Below are positions 44,291 through 57,728 of a DNA stretch of 64,000 nucleotides, in pieces. Below the pieces are notes generated by a model that was given only the letters and a program-made list of their open reading frames with translations, had not been told where the DNA came from and ran no database searches. A program made the position numbers and the translations under genes. Source of the stretch: Hyalella azteca. Taxonomy: Eukaryota; Arthropoda; Malacostraca; Amphipoda; Hyalellidae. Positions within the stretch are counted from its first letter, which is position 1; every line of letters starts with the position of its first letter. Where the stretch lies: positions 1 through 64,000 of the forward strand of contig NW_025943934.1 in assembly GCF_000764305.2 (NCBI RefSeq), read 5' to 3'.

Positions 44291-46806
44291 AAAATAGATG
44301 TTTTTTTGGCAACCATAACTATATATTGGCCAAGTAGGATGACTTCTTACAATGAACCCAAATTCAATATTTCAGCGCCTATTTTAAGTCTTACTTCTAG
44401 GAACAGTTCAAACGCTCTAAATTGGACTATGGGAATATTTAGTAATTCAAACATTTCTAATATATGAAAAATTTCACTTTTAATTCGCATCTGATCGCAG
44501 CATCTGAATTGCAACAGCAACAGCAGTGTATGAGTTGTGCTAAATTTTGATGTTATTGGTATTCCATAATTAAGGATCAGATCGTACGTACCTACTTAGA
44601 AGTTGAGTGTGAGCACTAAATTAGGCAGTATAATATTTCCAAAACCTAAACCCAAAACTAATGCCGTCAATGATCAATATCAAGTTAATTAATTTCAGAG
44701 GTTTAATTTTCTTCGTATTGAAATATTTGATGCCAGAACGAAGCAAATGAGTATTTAATTAAAAAAAAACAGCACAAGAATCAATTTTTTCATAAAAATT
44801 TCTGTTAGGCCTTCATCAATTTGAAGAGAAGAATAATATAATTTCGATCTGATATAAAATATCAGAGTTTAAGTTACTTAAAATCACATACTGTGCCCAT
44901 ACTACTCTATGCTTCATAAATTTTTCATGAGAATATTCATCACGATTACACTTCCTGTAAAACTGAGTATTCAAACACGAATTTTTATAAAAATCTTTAA
45001 CTTCAGGCAATTATTTTCATGTAGGTTCAACCTGATTTTCCATGGCCAGTCTCTCTAGAATCATCACAGGAGAAATGAAAGAGGAAAAATTAATTATTAT
45101 GTTATATTTTTTTAATTCTTACTTATGATACACTTAGGCTGGGATTTTCATCGGAAATCGAGTCCACTCTCGGAAGAAAAAATAAGATGGTTCTCAGAAT
45201 TAATTGTGGACGCATCTTCGTGTTGTAATCAACGAGATATTTCTCAAAATACGATTCAATACAGTATAAAGCTCATCAATAAATTTACCGAGTAAATTAA
45301 TGAACGAGTGGTCGTATTGTTTTAAAAGTGATCATAACCTCTTGCGAGAACTGCACCCATCTGATGCTTATGACATGGAGTCAAGCAACATGATCTACAA
45401 GCTTCAAGATCTATAAGATGTCGGAATAATATTGAATTGAAGTAATGATGAGACATATTAATAGCTTTCATGTCCCGCACTGAAGGTTAAATCCTGACAA
45501 GTAGTAATTTATCTCAAAACAGACGGCTGCAAAATAAAACATAAGAAGAATTACTTTCTCTAAATCTGTTCTTTTGAAAGTGAAACATGAAAATGTAGAA
45601 GAAAATCAACATTTGAGCATTAAACAAAGACAAGGATTCTATCCAAGAACATCACTTTCAATATTGAACAATATATAGGAGATTTTCTTCAAACACAGCA
45701 GAAAGCGGCACAAAATTATATCTCTGAAAGTTTTTTCAACCTCTTTGATGTTCATCACTTCTTCTAGGAGAATTCGAATCTAGTGAAAGCTCACGAAAAA
45801 TCTCAGTCATCTCCTTCAATGACATGACACATTTACTCCTTTAGTCTGGCCTACGGACATAAAGAAACATAGAGAACCACTTTTTTATTTCCTTAGTGGC
45901 CGCTTTAGCGGAGCGAGGAGCCAATGCATTTCAAGGCATTCTGATGCAGATCACCATCGATCAGGACTGAGTGAAAAACCAGTGAAGATCATCAGAAGTT
46001 TTCTCAGTGCCCTCGTGATCGCTGATCCATCTGAATGAGCCAGTTTGGGTGACTTTGAAGTCTGTAGCAGGCAATGAAATCTTTTAAAGCTAAATTTAAA
46101 GCATGAATCTTCACATTCTCGGATGAGCTTCAAACCGGTTTCCGGTACATGTGTTCAGTATTGGACATGCATGGAAAATGTAGTCAGGAATATTCAAATT
46201 AAGTTACTGTATAATTAGTATAAAATATGCTGCAGAGGACATTTTCAGAATAAAATACAAACTACCATTACCATTGCGGAAAATGCGATCGAATTAAATC
46301 AAATTATAGTCTGGTATCAGGAAAGAGCGATTAAATTTCAGTTTACTCAACGAGTTATTAAATTCATGTATAACATTTATTCGAAATCAGACGATCTTTC
46401 TTCCCAAAATTTATAATAAATTTCGGGAAAGTTAATACATTTGTTGGAATACCAATACTGTTAACTAGAGTAAACGAGATAACGTTGGTTTTGTGACAAT
46501 CTAAATTTAAGAATAATAAAAAATTTCTCCCTGGCGCGTAGAATGTGACCATAAACCAACATTAAATTATGGCCACATGTGAAGGAGTGGGAAATTCTAC
46601 ATGTAAACACACACAAATAGGATGGAAATTACATTGAAAAATGCGTTTCCAACTTCTGCGTTACCATACAATGTAAATATTTTTCAGACTCTACAACTGC
46701 AAGGTTACTTTCCCCTCATGTCCTTCGTTATGATCCGTAGTTACAGGACACTATTACAACCGATGGTGTCAGCCTGCTGCTGGTGTAGCTGCAGCACAGT
46801 TGCCTG
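44291..46806. other. No recognised gene
   Basis: Long AT-rich stretch with only short frames and no repeat structure, splice-pair or RNA gene that can be supported. Confidence 0.5.
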
Positions 46807-46842
46807 TATAAAGAGGCTGGAGTGAGCAACTGCCAACAGTTG
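46807..46842 (+). promoter_or_regulatory. Possible TATA core promoter
   Basis: TATAAA (46807-46812) is followed about 30 bp later by an initiator-like ACAGTT (46836-46841), a spacing typical of insect core promoters. The flanks are GC-richer. It could equally be the U3/R junction of an LTR. No downstream coding frame is evident. Confidence 0.22.
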
Positions 46843-47427
46843 CACATACGCTCGGTCCGGTACATTTGTGCAAGGGAAATTCAAAAATTTTCATATTTTT
46901 TGGGTTCCATATATATCACCGGGGTTCCAAATATTACCGTTAAGTTTGGCTACCGTGTCATGTGTGCTGACGTGGCATCCTCGGGCCCAAACACGCGTTA
47001 GGATTTCTTGTCATTCGTTGATTGAGACTTCGTCGGAACGCACCTACCTCCACTGTAAACTCTAGTGCATGTCTGTGTTGCGTCCCTAGTAGGGTAGGTG
47101 ACATGGATTGGAGACAGTAGTTAGGCCTTTTTTATATGCTTATATATTTTCCAAAATTTATTATTAAATCCGTCAACTGAAACTATTATTTTATAAATGA
47201 TGGTGTTGCGAATTTATCCGTACAAATAGTCGTGCTGATCACCATTGTTGGGCAAGACCAATTTCTTGTCTGACCAGGTACGGCTGCTACATAGGCCGAC
47301 AACTGCGGGGGTGCTGCCTTGTAGACGTACTCATTACTTATTAAAGTCTCTGCCGGGTCCAACCCCTACTGTGTGTTCAGTGTTCACTCATGACTGATGC
47401 TGGGAACCTTCCCGTTGTGCACCCCAG
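46843..47427. other. Possible LTR relic
   Basis: Mixed-composition sequence. TGTTGCGAATTTATCC at 47209, ATTAAA at about 47339 and a GC-richer tail to TGTGCACCCCAG resemble an LTR of BEL/Pao type. No second LTR or internal region is present, and no edge is proven. Confidence 0.18.
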
Positions 47428-47562
47428 GGGCCATACTTTCAAAAGTGAACGTAAGTACTTAAGCTCTGTTTTCTTATCTATGATTGGTGGATTTTGCTTG
47501 AAAGGCCGTCAATGATTGGCAGATGAACTTACGAACTCTTAACTTTTTTTAAAGTATAGGCC
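47428..47562 (+). mobile_element. Family B MITE, short copy
   Basis: A 135-bp copy. GGGCCATACTTTCAAAA is followed at once by GTGAACGTAAG (the CTCGCTAA piece is deleted). The right end reads AAAGTATAGGCC. CAG flanks both sides (47425-47427, 47563-47565). Confidence 0.85.
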
Positions 47563-48067
47563 CAGTACCGTATATGTTCAGCTCCGTGTATCTTCGGTCA
47601 TGTTTATCTTCAGTAACGTGCATCTTCAGTTGCGTGTATATTTTTATACACTTCCCACTTATAATGATTTAAGAATAGTAAATCACAACGATTTACTATA
47701 ATTAGAACTTTGAATATGATGGAAATATCATTTTAAAATTAATCCACCTCATATCGAAGCACATGCTTTCCTTGACTGACAATACAGATCAGTAACAAAA
47801 ACCAAATAAATTTCATTTCCACTTTTCGCAAACGGTAAAAAGTAAATGAATTGTTTTGGAAACACCGTAAAAATTTGGAATTTATCAAATTTGTACCACT
47901 ACTGGAGTGAACCATGATTGATGCAGCAGAAAATAAGTCTCGAGGAACATCAATAAGTCTCAGTCTTAAAATGCCTAGCAAATTACGGACCAGGCAATAA
48001 GTCCAGCAGCTATCTCAATCAATCGTCAGCTATGGAAAGATCGGGTTCCAAAGGCCGGATCCCTTGT

Positions 48068-48185
48068 GAATCAAGTCACGAAAAGTTCAAGAATCGGCAA
48101 CAGGCCATGGGCCTATTTCTTCAACGCCGAGAATCAAGTCACGAAAAGTTCAAGAATCGGCAACAGGCCATGGGCCTATTTCTTC
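48068..48185 (+). repeat. 63-bp direct repeat, two copies in one reading frame
   Basis: GAATCAAGTCACGAAAAGTT and the following 36 bp recur 63 bp later without change. In frame they read ESSHEKFKNRQQAMGLFLQR with one more R per unit. The period is 21 codons and ATG 48032 lies in the same frame, but the frame closes soon after the second copy. Confidence 0.85.
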
Positions 48186-48222
48186 ATTGCCTACACTTCT
48201 ATTCTATTCTATTCTAAATCAG

Positions 48223-48399
48223 ATTAATCGTCAGTCGAAAAAAAAAACAGGGGAACAAATGCGACCAGGTTACATTGTTAGAGACCGGGTGGAGATAATT
48301 GAAAAACACACTGCACCGAAAATTCGTGTTGTATTTTTTCAAAGGTCTCCGGAAGAAATACAGAAATGGACCACTCATAGAGCCACAAGACCACAATAA
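48223..48399 (+). CDS. Candidate terminal exon, unknown product
   Basis: A long polypyrimidine run (CTTCTATTCTATTCTATTCT) leads to AAATCAG, a textbook acceptor, with AG at 48221-48222. From 48223 the frame reads 58 codons to TAA at 48397-48399. The translation is strongly basic and charged: INRQSKKKTGEQMRPGYIVR, then DRVEIIEKHTAPKIRVVFFQ, then RSPEEIQKWTTHRATRPQ. An ATG at codon 13 would allow a shorter start. No family is recognised. The minus strand is also open here, but its peptide is poor in charged residues. The 63-bp repeat lies just upstream on the same strand in a different frame. Confidence 0.35.
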   Translation: MNRQSKKKTGEQMRPGYIVRDRVEIIEKHTAPKIRVVFFQRSPEEIQKWTTHRATRPQ

Positions 48400-50681
48400 C
48401 AATATAATATAAGGGTCAGAGGAAATAATTGCGTCCGAGTGTTTTGTAAAAGATTAAAGTGAGGCCTGATCGAGGAAGCCAGTGAAAATCCTTGTTCGTT
48501 GGTCACAGAGAACTCATAGAAAAATGAGGATAATTAGATTTGCTGTTACTATACTATATAATGAATATATTTCGATTATTTGCAAGATATATTATACCTT
48601 AATATAATTAATGAATTATTGATAACAAATAGTTCTATTGATGGATTAAAATACCGTAGAAATCGCGATTTTATGGCAATGGAAATTTTGTGGCAATGGA
48701 AACAAGTCGATGACTTACAATTTTTCAACACGGACAATGTTCTTGAAATGAGAGAATAAGGTTAACCAGTTAACGACAGTGATATTAAAGTTATATTAGG
48801 AACAATACAGAGACAAATATCAATACACTCTCAGCAATACCAAAAAATAATGTAAATTTCCAAGTCAAAAGAATTCACTTGAAACTCCATTTTAATGGTT
48901 TACCTTTTAAATTATATATCGTGGCGCCAGTAAAAACATTTATGAGCACAAGCAAACGTTTAGTTGCAAGAAATTCGTCACCTGAGATTAAATTACGAAT
49001 AATCTTGCGTTGATAAATCAGTAAGCTTTGCATATAAATTTGATAAGGGAGCATCAATAAAACAATGCAAAAAAGAATATTATACTTTTCAAAACAGTAG
49101 TTAACGGAATGCGTTGCTCATTATTATTAGGGAGTTTATACGCAATAAAAATTATGAAAGGAATAGATGAGAATATTTATGCGTGTTTTGTGAATGTGTC
49201 TGTAATAAAAAAAAAGATTCGTTTGCCAACTCAAGCAAATACCGGATTTTTTTAAAAAACAAAAAACATACTAACAACTTGCGAATTTATTGCGAAAATA
49301 AATCTCTCATCAAGACTAGGGGCAAAACAGGAGCAGAATAATTTAGGGAAATTATTTTCCCGAATTTACTGAGCGACCTACGCACCTTTCCAAGTTAACT
49401 CATAATGATTAAACGATTAAAACTAAAATCAAGCCAGACTGAACCTCAACCTTCGCAAAAAAAATCTTGATAAAATTATTGGAACGTTACACAGTTTATA
49501 TAATGCTTGCTGAAGTTGAGTAAATTTTCGCTCTGCCGGGTATAAGAATTAATAGTGTTTTTAAATAGAATAAAGTTTTCGCGGTGATAGAGACAAGCAG
49601 GAGTAGGGAATATAATGTTTAGCTTCCTGACTTAGCTTAATAAAAAAGTCAGATGTTAGAGTTTTTTACTAACTTTGTTGAAATACTCGATTATTCAAAT
49701 TCATTTTTGCTAATAGATTTTTTATAAATTATTATCGTCACAGTTGATAAATAAACACAAATCATAATGAAATTTACATTAACTATGTTGAAAACTTTAA
49801 AAATATGAGTAATACATTTTTTAGACTAAAACCGAAATTGGGGCATGATAGCTACAGAGAATTCCAGGAAAAAAATTTAGCAGATAAATTCATGAAAACC
49901 ACATGGTTATAAATTGAATAATAATGAAGGAATTACGTGAAAATTAGAGGAACATCGGCTGAAAAAGCGACGCCGAACGTGCAAAAAAAATCAGGGAAAC
50001 TATTACTGGAAATTTATCAAATTATTTGGGAGAAAAATTTGGTCGCATTTTTTGTACATGCCTCAATGAAATCAGAATTGCAATCGCTCAAAAATGTAAA
50101 TTGTTATTCGACATAGAATTTTATACAGTTAGAGTGATTCAATGAGAAAATAGATAAAAAAGAACTATTGATTGAAGAAAATGTTGTATTGAAATATACT
50201 TGTTGAATTCCAGGAACATTCTTGCAAAACAAACGCCTAAGGCTGGGTTCAAACTAATTCGTAATTCGAAAAACTCGACGCTGATTTGAATGAAAATCAA
50301 CACTAAAAATAATGAACACTCTGGGAATGAAAATGTGATTAAATTGTCGTCAAAATTAATCTAAGACAGATTTCTTCCTCGAACACCAAATGATGTCAGA
50401 TAAAAAAAACGAAAAAAGTGGCATTGTGTGTTGCATAACAATCAAAAAGAAATTTCTCATGATATTTAGTTGCTTAATTTCAATTTCTTCTTGAATTGGA
50501 AATTAGTTACCCGATTCGATGTGATCTGAAGTGGCAAACACTTTGGTAACGGAGCTAAACAACGAAGCGTGAAGACGGCAGATTTTATCTTGCCCTTATC
50601 AGACAAAGAAGCTCAGAGTTCCGACAGAAGCTCCGACCTCCAAAAGGAAGCCTTGACCTATGACAGGAAGGTAAACGGCCT
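48400..50681. other. No recognised gene
   Basis: AT-rich with no repeats of note and no supported coding or RNA feature. Confidence 0.5.
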
Positions 50682-51090
50682 AAAGGAAGCTCCGAGACCG
50701 AAAGGAAGCTCCGAGACCGAAAGGAAGCTCCGAGACCGAAAGGAAGCTCCGAGACCGAAAGGAAGCTCCGAGACCGAAAGAAAGCCCTAAAAGGAAGATC
50801 CTAGACCCGAAATGAAGCACCAAAAGGAAGCTCCGAGACCAAAAGGAAGCTCCTAGACCCGAAAGGAAGCACCAAAAGGAAGCTCCGAGACCAAAAGGAA
50901 GATCCTAGACCCGAAATGAAGCACCAAAAGGAAGCTCCGAGACCACAAGGAAGCTCCGAGACCGAAAGGAAGCTCCAAAAAGAAGATTCTAGACCCGAAA
51001 GGAAGCTCCAAAAAGAAGATTCTAGACCCAAAAGGAAGCTCCAAAAGGAAGCTCAGAGACCGAATGGAAGCTGCTAGACCCGAAAGGAGG
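50682..51090. repeat. 19-bp minisatellite GGAAGCTCCGAGACCGAAA
   Basis: Perfect 19-bp copies at 50690-50780 pass into variants of about 16-22 bp (AAGGAAGCACCAAAAGG, TCCTAGACCCGAAA, AAGAAGATTCTAGACCC), forming a mixed higher-order array. Lys/Pro/Glu-rich frames on plus and LPFGSR..F repeats on minus come from the array. Confidence 0.9.
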
Positions 51091-52737
51091 CTCCGGAGTA
51101 GCTAGCATTCTATTTTGTCTCTCAAGAAGCCACTCTAAGCGAGGCAGACAGCAAAGGCAATAAGAGAACAAAGTCAAGACTCGAGTGCAGTAAGATTTCC
51201 ACCTAATGCGGGTTTCTCAAAGTTAAAGCTGTTGCTTATTGCGGCTCAAGAACACAAACGTATAAAGCTTATCGTTCAAATAATAAATTGTTGTGGTACA
51301 TTTTTACCCTGAAAATTATCGTAAAATTTGTTGAGAATAACTCAGAGAATCTATACCATAATTTTTTTAACAATTATAATTATAAAAAGACACCTAATTT
51401 GTCACGAAAAATATTTTTTGTTTTTACGATAAATTTATTCACAATTAGTGACTATTATTCATTTAAGAACACTCAATGATAAGCTACTTCAAAATAAACG
51501 TTCAGTTGAAATGAATTCGGAAATTGAAGTGGGGTTCGAGTTTTAACTATGAAATTTAAACTTAATGATTTAAATTTAAATCTTAAATCATATAAAATAT
51601 TCAATTTAGTGTATAAACATGCTTGCGTAATACTAGTTAAAGATAGCTTTAAGTTAACACTAATTAAATATAGCCTTTGCAATTACACCAGGTTACGGGA
51701 ACACTGCTACATTAGAGGATCAATTTAACTTATAACTTCGATGCCATATCTTGGCTACGGTATTTTGTTATGAGCTTCAATGGTTAAAGCTTCATGTTTA
51801 TAATCATTGACTTTCCATACCGCGTTATGTTTCCATAGAAATTCATGCCAATGTAACTCCAAACGAGCATTGGGATCAAAGCTTGCGCAGGGCGAGATTT
51901 TTACTGCCAACGACGCGGGTTTAAACTAGACAACTCTTGTGCTCTATGATGTCTATTTTTAATGTGCTCATAAAACTGAACCCAAGAGGCAATAAAACAC
52001 ATTATTTCTGGGACAAAATTATGAAGAGGAGCGAGACAAGTAATGAAAAGGCTACTCGTAAATTAAGAGGCATGTGGCTGCATCCTAGCGGCGCAGCGGA
52101 GCTCAATAGTTAACCGTATATGAGGTTGGGACTCGAAAATTCTTTTCAGCAAGATTCCTCAAAATAATTTCGTTAAAATATAATTTTAATGGTAATGCTA
52201 ATAATTTATTTTTTTTTGAGGTTTGTCAACATTTAATAAGCGTCATGAGGAAGTTATGTTAAAACGCAAATATATTATAACAGTTACCACGTGTCGGAAT
52301 TGATAAATAAGTCTTAACCTATTCCAGCGCTGGCTAATCGGTGGCGTTTATTAGTCATCGTTAATCACGAATTTCCATGAACACTTGAGACAATGAAATT
52401 TCTCTTACGTTGATCCCGACTTTCGTTGCTATAGTTTTCATCGCTGAATCATTTCGACGGATTATTTTCAAATGCTCCCGACTGAAAAGCTAAGCTAAAT
52501 CGTATTCGATTCAAAGTTTGAGTATAAAATTATGTTATACAGAGAGGTGAACTGAATAAAAGTAGTTATGTATAAGTGATGTACGTGGTTCTAGATAATT
52601 AATATTGTTATTTTTCGAGCAATGCAAATACAAAGAGTTATAAGTATCAATAGACTGCCATTGCCAGCAGTGGCAGTGAATTTATATTTATTCAACGGTT
52701 GAACGCCAGCAATGATCTATGCATGTGAAAAATTGCT
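51091..52737. other. No recognised gene
   Basis: AT-rich with no supported feature. Confidence 0.5.
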
Positions 52738-53256
52738 GGTAGGTTATAACAATAATATCATGTTAATTAATACGATAAAATAATCCTAATATAAGATGAT
52801 GTATAGATCCGTTCACACTTGAAGCTAAGAAACAAGGGCCGCAGGCACGTACAATCGCAGTAAAAACGTTCTTTTTCACTTCGACCCAAATGAAATAAAT
52901 GTAAATTTATTTCATGAGCTAAAAAGCACTTCGAAAGGCACGAACCAGCAAGAAAAGTTAAAATTGTGAGAGAAATTAAAAGTACGTGAACTATCGCTGT
53001 AAGTGAAATTTTGTAAACTAATCAACTACCAAGATATATTAAAATTGTAAAACTAATTTAAAAATCACGAACTAGCGCGAAAAGTTAAAGTTGTTATTCA
53101 CAGGTGCAGTGGGCGCTCCTTGATGAAAAGTTTTGACTAAGAGACATACAGGTGATAGGAGATTAATTATGCTCACATCCTAGGGCAAGAAACCCGTTCA
53201 AAGGATATCAGGATACGGTAGGATTCGGTAGAATAGAGCTGACTCGCTCAGAGAGC
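52738..53256 (+). repeat. Tandem segmental duplication, unit 1 (empty site)
   Basis: Begins GGTAGGTTATAACAATAAT and ends GAGCTGACTCGCTCAGAG. The sequence CTCACATCC-TAG-GGCAAGAA (TAG at 53181-53183) is the site without an insertion. Confidence 0.9.
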
Positions 53257-53260
53257 CGGT

Positions 53261-53886
53261 AGGTTATAACAATAATAATGAATACGATAAAATAATCCCA
53301 ATATACAATTGTGAAGAGATTCGTTCGAAACAGTGGCCGCAGTTATGTACAATCGCAGTAAAAACGTTCTTTTTCACTTCGACCCAAATGGAATTTATTT
53401 CATGACCTAAAAAGCACTTCTAAAGGCACGAACCAGCGCGAAAAGTCAATTTGCGAAAGAAATTAAATGTACCTGAACTATCGCTGTCGGTGAAAATTTT
53501 TTAGCAAATCAACTAGCCCGATATATTAAAATTGTGAAACTAATTTAAAAACCAGGAGCTAGCGCGATAAGTTAAAGTTGGTATTCAAAGGTGCAGTACT
53601 GTGGTCCTCGATGAAAAATATTTACTTGAGAGACATATCTGTGATAGGAGATTAATTACGCTCACAGCAGGCAGGGCCTATACTTTCAAAAAAAGTTAAG
53701 AGATCGTAAGTTCGTCAGCCAATCATTGACGGCCTTTCAAGCAAAATCCACCAATCATATACAAGAAAATAGAGCGTACATACTTACGTTCACTTAGCGA
53801 ATTTTGAAAGTATGCAGGGCAAGAAATCCGTTCAAAGGATATCAGGATACGGTAGGATTCGGTAGAATAGAGCTGACTCGCTCAGA
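53261..53886 (+). repeat. Tandem segmental duplication, unit 2 (filled site)
   Basis: A second copy with roughly 80 % identity to unit 1, rising to nearly 100 % over the last 60 bp. A family B element interrupts it at the position of the TAG in unit 1. Confidence 0.9.
53675..53814 (-). mobile_element. Family B MITE with in-window empty-site control
   Basis: A 140-bp reverse-orientation copy, GGCCTATACTTTCAAAA to TTTTGAAAGTATG, flanked by CAG at 53672-53674 and 53815-53817. The paralogous empty site reads TAG once, which supports a 3-bp target duplication at a (C/T)AG site. The right end has lost its terminal GCC. Confidence 0.9.
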
Positions 53887-56800
53887 GTCTGACAGGATAT
53901 GAATGAATGAATAGCTTTGTGGTTCACAGCCGCTGACACCTAAGCTTGCGCTATCCCACATATCATTGCAAAAAGGTAGGCAGCTAATGTAGCTAAGCTG
54001 GCTCTGTCAGACGTAACTCGTAACACTACATGAAATAATTCCCTGTAATATTTAATAATAAAAATGCACGTAATATCAGATATTAAGTTAGCATAAATAA
54101 ATAAAAAGTCATGCTCGACATTTACAGTTCACTTTAGACTTTGAGAAAATTAAATGAAAAGCTAAGACTTACAATAATTTAACTCATTTAAACGTCATCA
54201 CTAAGTATATCAATATTTAAACGATTTTACTTGATTATGAAAATATAAAACAAGAAGAAACGTTCACAAATCATACACGTAATAAGAAATAACAGCAAAT
54301 CACCCATAAAATTAGGCAAACTTATTAATTTCATAGATGTGACTATATAGGATGTCTGAATATAACTTATTTTCCAAATTACTACTCAATTGCTCATCAA
54401 TAAACGCCTGCTAGAAGTCTGCATGACGTATGGTTTTCTTCAATCCAAGTTGCCATATTGCCATCGCTATTAATTTAATCAACACTTGCCAAACAGGGAT
54501 TACCATAAAAATATATATTCATATGAACAAAAACCTCAATTAAGTTAAATAAGCTTATTGAATAAATAATAAGCTTAAATAGGTTTTTTGCAGAACAACT
54601 GTAATTTCTTCAACAGTTTGCAATCTTATTTACAAATATTAGATACAAAATAGGGAGTGATTTTTCGAAAAGGTAAGTCGTGATCGTTGCAATGGAATAA
54701 ATAGTATTATTACCAAGCAATGAAATAATTTTGAGATAGCAGATAAAAATGTTTATCAATTCACAGCGAAGACAAGAATATTTGAAAGGTGAAAGGCAAA
54801 TTTTAAATTCTGACATTCGCCGTAAAACCAATATCGACAATAACTGAATTTAGGCACGCCGCTTAAGTGAAAAATTTTCGATACCACCGAAAAATATAGG
54901 TTATTAGTTGATAAATCATGTAAGACTTCGGTATGACAATTCAAAATATTTAAACAAAGCTGATGAAGAAGATTATGTAACGCCAGCTAAAATCAGGAAC
55001 GAACTGAAGGCACGCAGCGTAATGTAGGCAGAATTTTAGGATGAACAAAGGAGTTATAAAACATGTCCGCTAAATTTGAGCAAGTTTATGCCGTAAAAAA
55101 TTAGCGCAGTCAAAGAAAAAATCTCACAAAACTCTGGCACGAAATAAGAATGCTAGTGGAACCAAGGAAATTCAACAGTAACTTCAAGTAAAATTATATA
55201 GCAGCGCCCAGCGAGCATTTTAACGAACAGAAAAAGTGTCATGCAAATTTTGCGAGAGCTCATATAACGTGTGGCCAGTTTTTTTTTCAAGCCAAAATAG
55301 AACAGTGGACTGCGCAGGAAATTCAGGCTTGAATTTCGATTGAATAATTTCGGTGAGTCTATGAAGAATTGTAAAGTCTTGTGGAACGAAAAGTTGAGAA
55401 TGCCTAATCTACATTCACACTGTAGTGGAGTAAACGGGATTTATGACTAATTTTAGCAAATATTTTCGAAATTAGGATTTCACACTACTAGAATCTTTGC
55501 AAAAATGACGGCTCAATGAGAAGAGATAGCAATCAGGGTCGCAGGAAAAGGTTTTGTGCGTCTTGCGGAAATGCAATCAGTAGCACAGACGGAGAGGGCG
55601 AACAAATTCTAGCCCGGTGCCTAGTAGCCTCTTCTCGCATATTGAACCCAGTCTGAAAATAGGCCTGATTTGAATATGGGCGAATTCTCCTAAAAATCGG
55701 AAAAATAACATCGTATCAAAACTAATTCACAATAAGAATATTTTTTGAATAAATTTAGCTCAATTAAATATCATTGCTGTAAATGCAGTAATTCAAGTTG
55801 CCTAATCCTGCAAATATTTTAGTATTTTCGTCATTAATATTGCTGTCGTGAGAATTGACGCAATTTTCTTGGTGTTCGAAGTGTCGCAAAACATTTTCAA
55901 ACAAACACTCGAGATAAAATTAACTCTAAAATGCATGGAAAAATCACGCCGTTTTTATGAACTGTTAAAAATGTGAATAATTTTCTGGATTCTTGGCTAA
56001 ATAATGCATATCCTCTGGAGAAAAGCAGTCTTTTCGATTTGAAACTCGGAAAATTTTGAAAAAATACACAGCATCTTCTGCGTACACTCGGTTAATCTCT
56101 ACTGTGAATGCCCAACACATGATGTATTAACTAGAAATTAAATTAATTAGTTATTTATTAAAGTGCAATTCAGGCAAACAAGAAACATTAACACTTGATG
56201 TATAAATAATATACGTTTAAAAATTACTTTTTAAAGACAACACTTCCAAAGAATCCAGTATCTCCAATCTTACAGATGTACAATGAATTTCTCATTTAAT
56301 TTTCGAATATTAAAAAAATTAATTTTTCAATTTTTTTAATATATAAATTTTTTTAATATATAAAAAAAAAATTTTTTTACTTTTCAAAATAATTTATTTT
56401 GACATTTGATTCATGCATTGTCTCCAACTTTCCACAAGTGTGCAAAATTTCAGATCGATAGGATAAGTAGAAGTGTATTAAATTTCGATTACAAGATTTG
56501 TAGCAGACAGACAGACAGACAAGAAGTGAAGTTAAAGAGAAGTGTTGTAAAAAATAGGGCACGATCTTGATTTTATTGAATTTTACTCATATACAAAATT
56601 CAGCATAATACATGACATCATAGCCCGCTTCGTGCACCATCTCAATTCTGTACCGTAATGACCTGATTCCATCCTCAGAACCACAAACCTATCCTCGGTT
56701 TGCTGAAACAAATAATACGTAAAATGGCGACAATTCCATAAATCGGGGAGAATGATACACAAATATAATATTTCTTCAAGTAAAATCAACCAAATAAAAC

Positions 56801-57728
56801 ATTGAAAATTAATTCAAAATAATGAAGCCATTGCTTGCCCAGCTATCTATGTCATCCCCACAAAAACCTATTTCTTATCCTCCCTGGAGTCTAGGAGTCT
56901 GTAAATGACATTTTGGGATGCAGAAAGAACAAGCTGCACATTTGTACCACTCTCTGCTGCTTGCATTCTTCGACGCTTTCAAAGCGCGACTCTATTACAT
57001 CTCTCTCTTCGATCAAGGCAGCAAATTAAATCTAAGGGGATGTTCGGAAAAATAATTATTTTTAGAAACTTGTTTGAGCATCTCCGGCATCTCTCAAAAC
57101 TTTTAAAATTTGAGTTAGTTTTCAAAGAATCATGTTTTTTACATGAGTTTTGTTCTCTTTAATAGTACAAACTAAAATTTACTTGTTCGCACATATCATT
57201 CATTGTAGTCCAAGTCACTTTCGCTGTGTAGAATCAATTGAAATTTTTACTGGCAAGATATAGCGTAGCTCATTATGAGAGAAAATTAGGCCCTAGCGTG
57301 TTCCTCCTGGTCCAAACATTAAACAATGATTAAATGAATATAACAATCGATATGACAGGTCTACGGGACTGGCACGGAACTGACCTTAGATAATGGTAAG
57401 TTAATGAAGACTCCCATTCTTATCCAATAAGTTATTACTATTCCTAACACATCGGGCATGGCTATTTTTAATGCATCATTGATGATTACTCATGAGAAAC
57501 AGAATGCTACTCTTCATCCTGACATTCAGAGCCTCGTAAAGACTAGTGTAAAAGTACATCATAATGAGTCATGAGTCAACCCAACAACTCATCGGTAAGT
57601 AGGTGCCGAAGTACCGGACATGTGTGAGCGAATCGCAAAATCATTAGGGCTCTATTTTTAAATTTCCAAAGTAATTTTATATAATCTTAATTTGTGTAAC
57701 AGTTTTATTTTGTGATTCTTTTTTTTAG
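53887..57728. other. No recognised gene; AT palindromic tract and GACA repeat
   Basis: 56295-56385 is a nearly pure A/T tract with TTTTTTTAATATATAAA repeats, able to fold back. 56400-56525 runs from GTGTGCAAAATTTCAGATCG to a GACA microsatellite, a layout that recalls family A but without sequence match. Donor-like AAG/GTAAGTC occurs at 54672 without a frame. Confidence 0.45.
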
